A stretch of 43,921 nt of DNA from Betaproteobacteria bacterium (GTDB lineage Bacteria; Pseudomonadota; Gammaproteobacteria; Burkholderiales; Casimicrobiaceae). The stretch is taken from NCBI GenBank assembly GCA_005881895.1, contig VBCG01000023.1:1-43921 (forward strand). Reading direction: 5' to 3'. The notes beneath the pieces were generated by a model. The model was given only the letters and a program-made list of their open reading frames with translations. It was not told the DNA's origin and did not search any database. Every line of letters begins with the position of its first letter. Position 1 is the stretch's first letter. Shown piece by piece: positions 24,976 through 35,483 of the stretch. The translations under genes were made by a program, and so were the position numbers.

Positions 24976-26844
24976 ATGAATCGTTATACGCTCTGGAAGT
25001 ACATCGTTATCGGCGTCGCGCTCGTCGTCGGGATCGTCTACGCATTGCCGAACCTGTTTCCCGATGCGCCCGCCGTGCAGGTATCGTCGTCGAAAACGGG
25101 CGTCAAGATCGATTCGACGTTGCTCGCAACCGTCGAGGACGCGCTCAAGAGCGCCGGCATTGCGTATCGGGGCGAGGTGCTGGATCCAACCGGTGTGAAA
25201 GTGCGTTTCGCCGATTTCGATACCCAGGTCAAGGCAAAGGAAGTGCTGCAGGGGAAGCTCGGCGACAACTATATCGTTGCGTTGAATCTCCTTTCATCGT
25301 CGCCGCAATGGCTCGCGTCGATCGGCGCCCTGCCGATGTATCTCGGCCTCGACTTGCGCGGCGGCGTGTATTTTCTGTTGCAGGTCGACATGAAGGGTGC
25401 GCTCGACAAGGCGGCCGACCGGTACACGACCGACATCCGCTCGCTGATGCGGGAGAAACGCATCGTCTATGGCGGTGTCGGGCGCGAGCAATCGAACGTC
25501 GTGCTCCGCTTCAAGGACGAGGCGGAACGGAACAAGGCGCGGATCGCTATCGAGACGGCATTTCCCGATCTCCTCGTCCGCGAACAGGATGCGGCGGGTG
25601 GCGAGCTCCGGTTGGTCGCAGGACTCAAGCCGGAGGCGCAAAAGCGCATTCAAGACGGCGCGGTCCAGCAAAACATCACTATTTTGCGCAACCGTGTCAA
25701 CGAGCTCGGCGTCGCAGAGCCCATCATTCAGCAGCAAGGCAGCGATCGGGTCGTCGTGCAACTGCCGGGCGTGCAGGACACAGCGCGGGCCAAGGATATT
25801 CTCGGGCGCACGGCTACGCTCGAAATCCGCATGGTCAACGATGAGCCCGGCGCGCTGGACCAAGCGCGAAGCGGGCAGATTCCGCTCGGCAACGATCTGT
25901 TCCAGGATCGTAACGGCGAGCCGATCCTCGTTCGGCGCCAAGTTGTGCTGACGGGGGATCGAATCAACGACGCACAGTCCGGATTCGACAGCCGCACCAA
26001 CGAACCCGCAGTCCACGTGAATCTCGACGGAACGGGGGCGCGCATCTTCAAGGAAGTCACGCGCGAGAACGTCGGCAAGCGGATGGCGATCGTGCTGGTC
26101 GAGAAAGGCAAGGCGGAAGTGATCACCGCGCCGGTCATTCGCGAAGAGATCGGCGGCGGGCGCGTGCAGATCAGCGGCCGGATGTCGACACGCGAAGCGA
26201 ACGACATCTCGCTGCTGATGCGCGCGGGCGCGCTCGCAGCGCCGATGGAAATCGTCGAAGAGCGCACCGTCGGTCCATCGCTCGGCAAGGAAAATATTCA
26301 GAAGGGATTCGACTCCGTCGTGTTCGGATTCTGCGTGCTGGCCGTTTTCATCTGCGTCTATTACCTGCTGATGGGCGTCATCTCGACGCTAGCGCTCTGC
26401 ATCAACTTGCTGTTGCTCGTCGCCATTCTGTCGATGCTCCAGGCCACGTTGACGTTGCCCGGCATGGCCGCCATTGCGCTTGCGCTCGGCATGGCCATCG
26501 ACGCCAACGTGCTGATCAACGAACGGATACGCGAGGAGCTCCGCTGGGGCGCGACACCGCATGCCGCGATCCAGGCGGGCTACGAGCGAGCCTGGAACAC
26601 GATTCTCGACTCGAACGTGACGACGTTGATCGCCGGCCTTGCGCTGCTGGCGTTCGGCACTGGCCCGGTGCGCGGCTTCGCGGTCGTCCACTGCCTCGGT
26701 ATCATGACGTCGATGTTCTCGGCGGTCTTCGTCTCGCGCGGTGTCGTCGCGTTGATTTACGGCAGTCGCAAGAAGCTCGAGAAGATATCGATTGGCCAAG
26801 TATGGAAGCCGGATCGCGCCGTGGTGCCGGCTGCCAAGACGTGA
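24976..26844 (+). CDS. secD: Protein translocase subunit SecD
   Basis: Inner-membrane protein (622 residues) that with SecF uses the proton gradient to pull exported proteins through SecYEG. A first membrane helix (YIVIGVALVVGIVYALPNLF) leads to a large periplasmic region with the P1 head (LGLDLRGGVYFLLQVDM, ILRNRVNELGVAEPIIQQQG). The base includes GRMSTREANDISLLMRAGALAAPMEI. The C-terminal helices hold VFGFCVLAVFICVYYLLMG and ALGMAIDANVLINERIREEL, the conserved D-x-N-x-L region needed for proton movement. Length is typical. Confidence 0.97.
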   Translation: MNRYTLWKYIVIGVALVVGIVYALPNLFPDAPAVQVSSSKTGVKIDSTLLATVEDALKSAGIAYRGEVLDPTGVKVRFADFDTQVKAKEVLQGKLGDNYIVALNLLSSSPQWLASIGALPMYLGLDLRGGVYFLLQVDMKGALDKAADRYTTDIRSLMREKRIVYGGVGREQSNVVLRFKDEAERNKARIAIETAFPDLLVREQDAAGGELRLVAGLKPEAQKRIQDGAVQQNITILRNRVNELGVAEPIIQQQGSDRVVVQLPGVQDTARAKDILGRTATLEIRMVNDEPGALDQARSGQIPLGNDLFQDRNGEPILVRRQVVLTGDRINDAQSGFDSRTNEPAVHVNLDGTGARIFKEVTRENVGKRMAIVLVEKGKAEVITAPVIREEIGGGRVQISGRMSTREANDISLLMRAGALAAPMEIVEERTVGPSLGKENIQKGFDSVVFGFCVLAVFICVYYLLMGVISTLALCINLLLLVAILSMLQATLTLPGMAAIALALGMAIDANVLINERIREELRWGATPHAAIQAGYERAWNTILDSNVTTLIAGLALLAFGTGPVRGFAVVHCLGIMTSMFSAVFVSRGVVALIYGSRKKLEKISIGQVWKPDRAVVPAAKT

Positions 26845-26888
26845 CGCAACCTCAATCGCGCCAATCTCGGATCGCCTAAGACAACGCC

Positions 26889-27833
26889 ATGGAATTCTTT
26901 AGATTCACGCGCGACATCCCGTTCATGCGGCACGCGCTCGTGTTCAACGTCATTTCGTTGGTCACGTTCCTGGCCGCCGTTTTCTTCCTGTCAACCCGAG
27001 GTCTCAATCTCGGCGTCGATTTCCGCGGCGGGACGGTCATCGAGGTTGCCTACGAGCACGCCGTCGACTTCAATCGTGTTCGCGGCGCAATCGACAAGCT
27101 TGCGCTGGGCGAATACTCGGCGCAAAGCTTCGGCAGCTCGAACACCGCCCTCATTCGGCTGCCGCTCAAGGAGGGCGTATCGAGCGCCCAGCTGTCGGAG
27201 CGCGTCATGACAGCGCTCAAGACCGACGATCCGACAGCCACGCAGAAGCGCGTCGAATTCGTCGGACCGCAGGTCGGCAAGGAGCTCTACGAAAACGGTG
27301 CGCTCGCGCTGCTGCTTGTATCGCTCGGCATCGTCGGTTATCTCGCGCTGCGCTTCGAATGGCGCTTCGCCGTCGCGGCGATCATCGCCAACCTGCACGA
27401 CGTGATCATCATTCTTGGGTTTTTCGCGTTCTTCCAGTGGGAGTTTTCGCTGCCGGTTCTAGCCGCCGTGCTCGCGGTCCTGGGCTACTCGGTCAACGAG
27501 TCGGTCGTGATCGCCGACCGGATTCGCGAGAATTTCCGCAAGATGCGCAAGGCCACGGTGATGCACGTCATCGACAGCGCGATCACGAGCACGATGTCGC
27601 GAACGATCATCACGCACGGCTGCACGTTGCTGATGGTGATGTCGATCTTCTTTTTCGGCGGGGAAACGCTGCATCACTTCGCGCTCGCGCTCGCGATCGG
27701 CATCTGCTTCGGCATCTATTCGTCAGCGTTGGTGATGGCGGCGCTCGTGATGTGGCTTGGCGTGTCGCGCGAAGATCTGGTGAAGCCTGACAAGAAGCGC
27801 AGCGGTCCCGAGGGCGAGAAGATTCTCCCTTAA
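26889..27833 (+). CDS. secF: Protein translocase subunit SecF
   Basis: Partner of SecD in the same complex (314 residues). It shows LNLGVDFRGGTVIEVAYE after the first helix, then VGPQVGKELYENGALALL. The helices carry FEWRFAVAAIIANLHDVIIILGFFA and GYSVNESVVIADRIRENFR, the SecF equivalents of the transport residues. SRTIITHGCTLLMV follows. It lies 44 bp after secD. Its stop codon is the first three bases of a 31-bp-arm palindrome. Confidence 0.97.
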   Translation: MEFFRFTRDIPFMRHALVFNVISLVTFLAAVFFLSTRGLNLGVDFRGGTVIEVAYEHAVDFNRVRGAIDKLALGEYSAQSFGSSNTALIRLPLKEGVSSAQLSERVMTALKTDDPTATQKRVEFVGPQVGKELYENGALALLLVSLGIVGYLALRFEWRFAVAAIIANLHDVIIILGFFAFFQWEFSLPVLAAVLAVLGYSVNESVVIADRIRENFRKMRKATVMHVIDSAITSTMSRTIITHGCTLLMVMSIFFFGGETLHHFALALAIGICFGIYSSALVMAALVMWLGVSREDLVKPDKKRSGPEGEKILP

Positions 27834-27902
27834 GTAGGGTCAGACTCCCTTTTCCGAACATCTGATCGCGAATGTTCGGAAAAGGGAGTCTGACCCTACT
27901 TA
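27831..27902. repeat. Palindromic repeat with TAGGGTCAGACTCC core (copy 2)
   Basis: Perfect 31-bp inverted repeat (27831-27861 with 27872-27902) around a ten-base loop. It includes the secF stop codon and ends six bases before the next start codon. Its core and adjoining bases match the element at 3728-3793, while the inner stem (TTCCGAACAT) and loop differ. The RNA would form a very stable hairpin that could stop 3' exonucleases or reduce expression of the next gene. Confidence 0.88.
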
Positions 27903-27908
27903 CGAAAA

Positions 27909-29114
27909 ATGCCCGACTTCCTTCCCACCTGGCCGCCCGTCACGAACAGCTTCACGTTGTTCGGGCTGTTGCTGCTCGCCGGACTGATCGGCGGCTGGAT
28001 TGCGGCGCGCACGCGTGTGCTTCCGTCGATCACCGGCTATATTGCCATCGGCTTTATTCTCGGTCCCGGTGTGCTTGGCTTGCTGAACGAGGAAGCGTTG
28101 CGCGATACGCGCATCTTCGCGGACATCTCGCTCGGACTCGTCGTGTTCGAGCTCGGCCGCCGCCTCGATCTGCAATGGGCGCGGCACGATCGGTGGTTGC
28201 TCCCGTCGGGACTTGCCGAGAGCCTGCTATCGTTCTGCGCGATGTTTGCACTGCTACGCTATTTCGATATCGCGCCGCTCGAAGCCGCGGTTGCCGCAAC
28301 CGTGGGCGTCGCCACGGCGCCGGCAGTTGTATTGCTCGTGGCTGCGGAGCTCAAGGCCGAAGGACCCGTCACAAGACGAGCGCTGTGGCATGTCGCGCTC
28401 AACAACATCATCGCGATGCTGGGCGTCACGTTGCTCTTGCCTTTTATCGAAGTCGGCGACGCTGGCTCGGCGTGGAGTCCAACCGGACGCGCGCTGTGGC
28501 TCGTCGCCGGATCGTTTTTGCTGGGCTACGCAGCGTTCTGGGTCGCGCGGCTGCTCGCGCGCTTTATCGGCAAGTCGGACGCGCCGCAGTTCATCCTGGT
28601 CGTCGGGATGATCGTGCTGACCGTCGGCGTCGCGCAGATGGGGCGCCTGTCGGTCCTGCTTGCGCTGCTCGTGTTCGGCGTGGCGGCGCGAAATTTCGAT
28701 CCGAACCACCGGCTGATCGATATCCGCTTTGGCCATGCAGCGCGCCTGTTCTTCGTCGTCCTCTTCGTGCTGACCGGCGCCACGCTGCGGCCCGAGCAAT
28801 TCGGTCCGATTGCCTGGATCGGTCTCGCGCTCGTCCTCGTCCGCTTGCTCGGCAAGGCTTTCGCGCTCTATCTGTTCGCATGGCCCGCGCGAATCTCGGC
28901 GCAACAAGCCGCGACGCTGTCGCTCGCGCTGACGCCGATGGCCGGTCTCGCGATCGGCATCACACAGCCGATCTATGACGTTGCGCCGGATTTCGGCGCG
29001 CGCCTTGCGGCCATCGTGGCGTCAGGCATTGCGATTTTGCACGTCATCGGACCCATCGCGACACGCTACGCGCTGGTCGCGTCCGGCGAGGGCGAGCAGG
29101 ACGCTCGCGACTAG
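27909..29114 (+). CDS. Cation:proton antiporter (CPA2/KefB-like membrane domain)
   Basis: Inner-membrane monovalent cation/H+ antiporter candidate of 401 residues with about 12 helices and no C-terminal regulatory domain. It contains LLLLAGLIGGWIAART, TGYIAIGFILGPGVLGLLNEE, ISLGLVVFELGRRLDLQW and ATVGVATAPAVVLLVAAE, the typical inverted-repeat core of the Na+/H+ exchanger fold. LFFVVLFVLTGATLRPEQ follows. The start lies six bases after a large palindrome, with no recognisable ribosome binding site, so translation may depend on secF or be weak. Substrate cannot be told. The next gene follows after eight bases. Confidence 0.85.
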   Translation: MPDFLPTWPPVTNSFTLFGLLLLAGLIGGWIAARTRVLPSITGYIAIGFILGPGVLGLLNEEALRDTRIFADISLGLVVFELGRRLDLQWARHDRWLLPSGLAESLLSFCAMFALLRYFDIAPLEAAVAATVGVATAPAVVLLVAAELKAEGPVTRRALWHVALNNIIAMLGVTLLLPFIEVGDAGSAWSPTGRALWLVAGSFLLGYAAFWVARLLARFIGKSDAPQFILVVGMIVLTVGVAQMGRLSVLLALLVFGVAARNFDPNHRLIDIRFGHAARLFFVVLFVLTGATLRPEQFGPIAWIGLALVLVRLLGKAFALYLFAWPARISAQQAATLSLALTPMAGLAIGITQPIYDVAPDFGARLAAIVASGIAILHVIGPIATRYALVASGEGEQDARD

Positions 29115-29122
29115 GGGCTGAC

Positions 29123-30238
29123 ATGGCGCCGCTCGAGTTCAAGCATTCGGAGGCTTTGACGATCGGCGTCGAGCTCGAGCTGCAGCTGGTCAATACGAGC
29201 GACTTCAACCTGGCGCCGGATGCGGACGATCTGCTGCGCCGCGCTGCGGGCGACTGGCACGCCGGCGAGCTGAAGCCTGAGCTCACGCAGAGCATGATCG
29301 AGATCAACTCGGGCGTTCACGAACGCTACGAAACACTGCTCGCCGAGCTCCGCACGACGCGCGACCGACTCGCGTCGCATGCACGCCAGATGAACGTCGC
29401 CATTGCCGGCGGAGGCACGCATCCATTCCAGAAGTGGAGGGATCGCAAGATCTATCCGACGGAGCGCTTTCTGACGGTCTCAAAGAAATACGGTTTCCTC
29501 GCCAAGCAATTCACCGTATTCGGCCAGCACGTGCACATTGGCTGCGCCAGCGCGGACGACGCAATCTATCTCAATCACGCACTCATCCGGTACTTACCGC
29601 ATTTCATCGCCCTTGCGGCGTCATCGCCGTTCTATCAGGGCGTCGACACGGCATTCGATTCCTCGCGCCTTTCGATCGTCAACACGTTTCCGCTCGCGGG
29701 CACGATGCCGTTCGTTGCCGATTGGCGCGCATTCAACCAGTACTTCCAGACGATGTACGAATTCGGGATCGTCAAGAGCATGAAGGACTTCTATTGGGAC
29801 GTGCGGCCCAAGCCCGAGTTCGGAACGGTCGAGATACGCGTGTGCGACACGCCTCTAACCGTCGATCGCGCGGCGCAGATCGCTGCCTACGCGCAAGCGT
29901 TGTCGCGCTGGTTATGGGCTGAGCGCGTCGATTGGGTCAATCCGGAGCTTTATCTTGTGCACAGCTATAACCGTTTCCAGGCGGCGCGCCATGGGCTCGC
30001 AGGGACGCTCGTCGATCATGCCACGCGGACCCCCATCGGCATCGCAGAAGATATCCAGCACACGTTGCGTGAGCTTTTTCCGCATGCGGTCGATCTCGCA
30101 TCGACTAACGCGCTCGAAGCAGTGCTCGCGATTGCACGTGGCGAGGGTAACGACGCTGCATGGTTGCGCAAGACATTCGCGGAGAAGACGACGTTACCGG
30201 ATGTCGTGCGCGAGCAAGCGGCGCGCTGGATGCAATAG
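29123..30238 (+). CDS. ybdK: YbdK-type glutamate-cysteine ligase-like carboxylate-amine ligase
   Basis: ATP-dependent carboxylate-amine ligase of the GCS2 family (371 residues). E. coli YbdK has weak gamma-glutamylcysteine synthetase activity; the true substrate is uncertain. Signatures: LTIGVELELQLVNTSDF at the N-terminus, LKPELTQSMIEINSG, AGGGTHPFQKW, FTVFGQHVHIGC and FGTVEIRVCDTPLTVDRAAQIAAYAQAL. Length is typical. It is probably co-transcribed with the antiporter. The final base of its stop codon is the first base of a MITE-like element. Confidence 0.9.
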   Translation: MAPLEFKHSEALTIGVELELQLVNTSDFNLAPDADDLLRRAAGDWHAGELKPELTQSMIEINSGVHERYETLLAELRTTRDRLASHARQMNVAIAGGGTHPFQKWRDRKIYPTERFLTVSKKYGFLAKQFTVFGQHVHIGCASADDAIYLNHALIRYLPHFIALAASSPFYQGVDTAFDSSRLSIVNTFPLAGTMPFVADWRAFNQYFQTMYEFGIVKSMKDFYWDVRPKPEFGTVEIRVCDTPLTVDRAAQIAAYAQALSRWLWAERVDWVNPELYLVHSYNRFQAARHGLAGTLVDHATRTPIGIAEDIQHTLRELFPHAVDLASTNALEAVLAIARGEGNDAAWLRKTFAEKTTLPDVVREQAARWMQ

Positions 30239-30411
30239 TGTGCTGAGTCAGAAGTTCCGAAGATAAAGAAGCGGATGAAATCGGCCGTCAGGCAAGGCGC
30301 GAGGTCGAAAGCGTACCTCGTGGTACGGTGAGACCGAGCAATGCAGCATGGCGGCCGCGCAGTGGACAATGAGCGCCGCGAACTATCAAGTGAATTTCTG
30401 ACTCGGCACAC
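30238..30411. mobile_element. MITE-like 174-bp palindromic element
   Basis: Terminal inverted repeats of 20 bp (30238-30257 and 30392-30411) match at 18 of 20 positions. The interior is itself structured, with a perfect CGTACC/GGTACG hairpin at 30312-30327 inside GGTC/GACC arms and GC-rich flanks. No reading frame fits it. It has the appearance of a non-autonomous insertion or dispersed intergenic repeat; no transposase is present and no clear target duplication was found. Confidence 0.65.
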
Positions 30412-30441
30412 CAGTACGTCGACACGCCGTCCGCGCCACCG

Positions 30442-31080
30442 ATGATTACAACGCTCCTTTATTCGCTGCTCGCGCTCGATCAGACGATTACGCAGCTGGC
30501 GAGCGAATATGGTCCGTGGCTCTACGGTCTCCTGTTTCTCGTGATCTTTGCCGAGACGGGCCTCGTTGTATTCCCGTTTCTGCCCGGCGATTCGATCCTG
30601 TTCATCGCCGGCACCGTCGTGGCCGTCGCCGATCTCAATATCCATGTGCTGGCGCTCGTGCTCGTCGCAGCAGCGGTTTTCGGCGACTCGGTCAACTATG
30701 CCGCCGGACATTACATTGGGCCGCGGGTATTCCATGAACCGGATTCGCGCTGGTTCAAACGCCAATACTTGTTGCGGACGCAGGCGTTCTACGACAAATA
30801 CGGAGGCATTACGATCATCATCGGACGCTTCGTGCCGATCATTCGCACGTTCGCGCCGTTCCTGGCCGGCGTTGCCGGGATGACGTACCCGCGTTTTTTG
30901 TCATACAACATCGTGGGCGGCGTGGCGTGGATCACGTCGCTTGTCTATGCCGGCTATCTGTTCGGCAACATTCCGTGGGTCAAGGAAAATCTGACGTACA
31001 TCGTCCTCGCGATTGTCGTCGTGTCGTTGATCCCGGCGGTGTCGACGTTCATCAAGGAAAGACGCGCGCGGTGGCCTTGA
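30442..31080 (+). CDS. DedA family membrane protein
   Basis: Polytopic inner-membrane protein of 212 residues. DedA proteins are linked to envelope homeostasis, and some act as undecaprenyl-phosphate or phospholipid transporters. It shows LLFLVIFAETGLVVFPFLPGDSILFIAG, VFGDSVNYAAGHYIG, FYDKYGGITIIIGRFVPIIRTFAPFLAGVAGM with the conserved arginines, and GGVAWITSLVYAGYLFGN. These are the family blocks in order. It stands alone after the MITE-like element and is convergent with the ABC binding-protein gene. Confidence 0.93.
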   Translation: MITTLLYSLLALDQTITQLASEYGPWLYGLLFLVIFAETGLVVFPFLPGDSILFIAGTVVAVADLNIHVLALVLVAAAVFGDSVNYAAGHYIGPRVFHEPDSRWFKRQYLLRTQAFYDKYGGITIIIGRFVPIIRTFAPFLAGVAGMTYPRFLSYNIVGGVAWITSLVYAGYLFGNIPWVKENLTYIVLAIVVVSLIPAVSTFIKERRARWP

Positions 31081-31106
31081 CGCTGCTCTGAACAGATCGG
31101 GATATG

Positions 31107-32111
31107 TCAGTCGATCAAGCGATCGGCGCGCAATAGAAGTGATTGCGGAATGACGATCTTCATGGCTTTCGCCGTCCTCATGTTGACCGCAAGCTCGAAT
31201 TTGGTTGGTTGCTCGACCGGGATATCGCCCGCTTTCGTGCCTCGCAGAATCTTGTCGATGAATCCGGCGGCGCGACGATAATTCTCGGCGGAGCTGGGCG
31301 AATACGACATCAGGCCGCCGGCCTCGACGTTCTCGGTGTTGGCGAATATCGCCGGTAGCCGCTGTGCCAGCGCAAGGTCGGCGAGTTGCGCCCGTTGCGT
31401 GAAAAATACGCCGCCCCCGATGTCGGAGACGAGCAGCGCCTCGGCCCCGCCAAGTTTGAGGGTTGCAAACGCAGCCTCCAGTTCCGCTGATGTGCGCAGC
31501 TCGACAACTTGGAGCGTAAGCCCCCGCGCTTGTGCCGCTTGCCGGGCATTCCTGACACTTAGCCGGTTCATTGCATTGGCCGCGCTTACCAGCAAACCGA
31601 TGCGCTTGGCGTCCGGCACCGCCTCGAGCAGCACCTGCAGATTCTTTCCTACCAACTCGGGAGTGAGGCGTGTCAGGCCCGTAATGTTGCCGCCGGGGTG
31701 CGCCAGACTCGCAACGAGGCCTAACTCGACTGGATCGCTCACGTTCAACATGACGATCGGGACGCTGCCAGCGACTTTGCTCGCTGCGAGTATTGCCGGA
31801 TCGATCGACACCGCGAGGACGTCGACCTTTTGTGCGACGAGGTCCCGCGCATTTGCGAGCAGCGTGCTCTCATCGGTCATGCCGCTGCCGGCATTCGTCC
31901 AGCGGTATTCCACGATGATATTGCGGCCTTCCAGGTAGCCGAATGCGGCCAGTCCCTCCTGGAACGCTTTCAGGAGGTGTGGCGCCGTGTCGGAAGACGG
32001 CCCCAAGTACCCGATGCGCCAGAGCTTGTTCGACGATTGCGCTTGCGCGACGAATGGCCGGATCGTCGCGCCAAGTGCAAGAACCGCCACCATTGCGTCA
32101 CGCCGGTTCAT
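31107..32111 (-). CDS. ABC transporter substrate-binding protein (TrpX-like, ABC_sub_bind family)
   Basis: Predicted periplasmic binding protein of 334 residues. The start MNRRDAMVAVLALGATIRPFV is an RR-containing signal peptide ending near AQAQ. The domain then runs LWRIGYLGPSSDTAPHLLKAFQEGLAAFGYLEGRNIIVEYRW, VPIVMLNVSDPVELGLVASLAHPGGNITGL and FANTENVEAGGLMSYSPSSAENYRRAAGFIDKILRGTKAGDIPVEQPTKFELAVN. This is the pattern of a family greatly expanded in betaproteobacteria. No permease or ATPase gene is adjacent, so it is an orphan. The start at 32111 is chosen for the signal peptide. It lies 50 bp after purB on the same strand. Confidence 0.88.
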   Translation of the reverse strand: MNRRDAMVAVLALGATIRPFVAQAQSSNKLWRIGYLGPSSDTAPHLLKAFQEGLAAFGYLEGRNIIVEYRWTNAGSGMTDESTLLANARDLVAQKVDVLAVSIDPAILAASKVAGSVPIVMLNVSDPVELGLVASLAHPGGNITGLTRLTPELVGKNLQVLLEAVPDAKRIGLLVSAANAMNRLSVRNARQAAQARGLTLQVVELRTSAELEAAFATLKLGGAEALLVSDIGGGVFFTQRAQLADLALAQRLPAIFANTENVEAGGLMSYSPSSAENYRRAAGFIDKILRGTKAGDIPVEQPTKFELAVNMRTAKAMKIVIPQSLLLRADRLID

Positions 32112-32161
32112 GCGACATTTTTCCCGGGGATTGCCAACCGTTCTTCGCTGATCCAAGCACG

Positions 32162-33604
<1,443 letters not shown>

Positions 33605-33605
33605 T

Positions 33606-33637
33606 TAAAAAGCCCCGGCCGAAGCGACCGGGGCTTC
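33606..33637 (-). terminator. Rho-independent terminator after the MHS transporter gene
   Basis: On the minus strand AGCCCCGG, a nine-base loop, CCGGGGCT and then a run of T residues. It lies 23 bp after the transporter stop and upstream of purB, so it isolates purB from the acs-side genes. Confidence 0.85.
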
Positions 33638-33659
33638 AAGGAGAGAACGTGGACGTCCG

Positions 33660-35285
33660 TCAGTCGGCGCGCCCGTACACGTGCTTTTCGTCCGCCACGA
33701 TGCTGGATCCCATCGTGTCCTTCAAGAACAGGAAGCCGATGACCACCGTCATCAGCGAGACGATGATCGGGTACCACAGCCCGTAGTAGATATCTCCCGT
33801 CGCAGCGACGAGCGCTGTAGCCAGCAGCGGCAAGTGATACGGCAACGACATTGACGTGTAGCGGATCCGCGTCGGAAAGAGCTCGACCAAGAACGCCGCG
33901 ATCGGCCCGTAGACCATCGTCACGTAGATGACCATGATGAACAGGATCAACAGCGTCATGCCCCAGTTGATCTGGTTCTTATCAGCTGCCGTCGGATACT
34001 TGAGGTCGGCCAACGCCTTTTTATACGCGGCCTCATTCCAGCCCTTGAGCTCCGTGGGACCGATCTTGGCCACGACGTTGTCGGCTGAGCTGGCCGGCAG
34101 ATCGGTCGACGTGAAGGACAGTCCCGCCTTGGTCAGGAAGTCCTTGGTCTTGTCGCAGTCGGAGAACTTCGACCATGGGCCGACGAAAATGTGGAAATGG
34201 CAGTCCTTCGCGGCCACCGTGATCGCGTTTGTCTTGGCGAACGATTCCAGCCCCGGATTAACGTAGTGTGTCAGACCCTGGAACAGCGGGAAGTACGTGA
34301 TCGCAGCGATGAGGCAACCCGCGAGAATGATCTTGAGCCGCCCGATCTTGTCGGACAGCCAGCCGAAGACGATGAAGAATGGCGTGCCGAGCACCAGCGA
34401 GACCCCGATTAGCGTGTAGGCTGTGGCGGCATCGACCTTGAGGGTGATGAGCAGGAAGAACAGCGCATAGAACTGACCCGTGTACCACACGACGCCCTGC
34501 CCGGCCGTCGCGCCCAGCAGCGCCAGCAGCACGTACTTGTTGTTCGGATACTTGAGGAAGCTGTCCGTCAGCGGCGCCTTCGAGCCTTTGCCTTCCGCCT
34601 TCATCCGCTGGAACACGGGGGATTCGTTCAACTTCAGGCGGATGTAGATCGAGAAGACCAACAGGACCAACGATACGAGGAACGGAAGACGCCAGCCCCA
34701 GTCGGAAAACTGCGCCGGCGTGAGCCAGCCGGTGAAGCGACAAAGTCCGATGATGATCAGCGCGAGGAACAGGCCGAGCGTCGCCGTCGTCTGGATCCAC
34801 GCGGTGTCGTAACCGCGCTTGCCTTCCGCCGCGTGTTCAGCCACGTAGGTTGCCGCGCCGCCGTATTCGCCGCCGAGCGCCAGACCTTGCAACAGCCGCA
34901 GCGACACCAGCAGGACGGGCGCCGCCCAGCCTATGGTCTGGAATGTCGGCAACAAACCGACTGCGAAAGTCGAGAAGCCCATCACGACGATCGTGACCAG
35001 AAACGTATATTTGCGGCCCACCAGATCGCCGATCCGCCCGAATACGAGGGCGCCGAATGGCCGTACGAGGAAACCGGCGGCATAGGTCGCAAACGCCGAT
35101 AACAGCGCTGCGGTGTCGTTGCCACTGGGAAAGAAGAGCGCCGCGAAAAATGGCGCAAGAACCGCGTATAAATAGAAGTCGTACCACTCGAAGACAGTCC
35201 CGAGCGACGATGCGAAAATGACCTTCTTCTCTTCTTTCGTGAAATCCTGCGTGTGACCTGGGGCCCGCGGTGCGACTGTGGCCAT
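33660..35285 (-). CDS. MFS transporter, metabolite:H+ symporter (ProP/MHS-like) with a soluble insert
   Basis: Inner-membrane symporter of 541 residues. It has the MHS hallmarks: SSLGTVFEWYDFYLYAVLAPFFAALFF at helix 1, RPFGALVFGRIGDLVGRKYTF (MFS signature loop), LRLLQGLALGGEYGGAATYVAEHA and FPTRIRYTSMSLPYH near the end. Between helices 8 and 9 (about residues 341-440) is a 100-residue hydrophilic insert with two cysteines (DCHFHIFVGP, SDCDK). This insert is absent from ProP and probably forms a periplasmic domain. The start at 35285 has a strong GAGGAGG ribosome binding site; upstream codons have no similarity. Position near acs suggests an organic-acid substrate, but this is inference. Confidence 0.85.
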   Translation of the reverse strand: MATVAPRAPGHTQDFTKEEKKVIFASSLGTVFEWYDFYLYAVLAPFFAALFFPSGNDTAALLSAFATYAAGFLVRPFGALVFGRIGDLVGRKYTFLVTIVVMGFSTFAVGLLPTFQTIGWAAPVLLVSLRLLQGLALGGEYGGAATYVAEHAAEGKRGYDTAWIQTTATLGLFLALIIIGLCRFTGWLTPAQFSDWGWRLPFLVSLVLLVFSIYIRLKLNESPVFQRMKAEGKGSKAPLTDSFLKYPNNKYVLLALLGATAGQGVVWYTGQFYALFFLLITLKVDAATAYTLIGVSLVLGTPFFIVFGWLSDKIGRLKIILAGCLIAAITYFPLFQGLTHYVNPGLESFAKTNAITVAAKDCHFHIFVGPWSKFSDCDKTKDFLTKAGLSFTSTDLPASSADNVVAKIGPTELKGWNEAAYKKALADLKYPTAADKNQINWGMTLLILFIMVIYVTMVYGPIAAFLVELFPTRIRYTSMSLPYHLPLLATALVAATGDIYYGLWYPIIVSLMTVVIGFLFLKDTMGSSIVADEKHVYGRAD

Positions 35286-35368
35286 CGAACGCCTCCTCAA
35301 AAATTTATCGGTCTGGTGCGGATATGACCGGGCATGGACCCGCGTTGTCGAAATCACAAATCCGCGGG

Positions 35369-35398
35369 AGTATAAGCTGGTTCGCCCAAGAGCAACAA
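35369..35398 (-). promoter_or_regulatory. Sigma70-type promoter of the MHS transporter gene
   Basis: On the minus strand TTGTTG, 18-base spacer, TATACT, about 85 bp upstream of the transporter start. It suggests separate transcription from the gene at 35484-35972. Confidence 0.5.
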
Positions 35399-35483
35399 TT
35401 CGACCTTCGCCGCAACTCAATGCGGCGGTGCACCATTAGGACGGTTTGGCTTACGCCGAGCGGCAGGCTCGTCCAGCCGCCGT

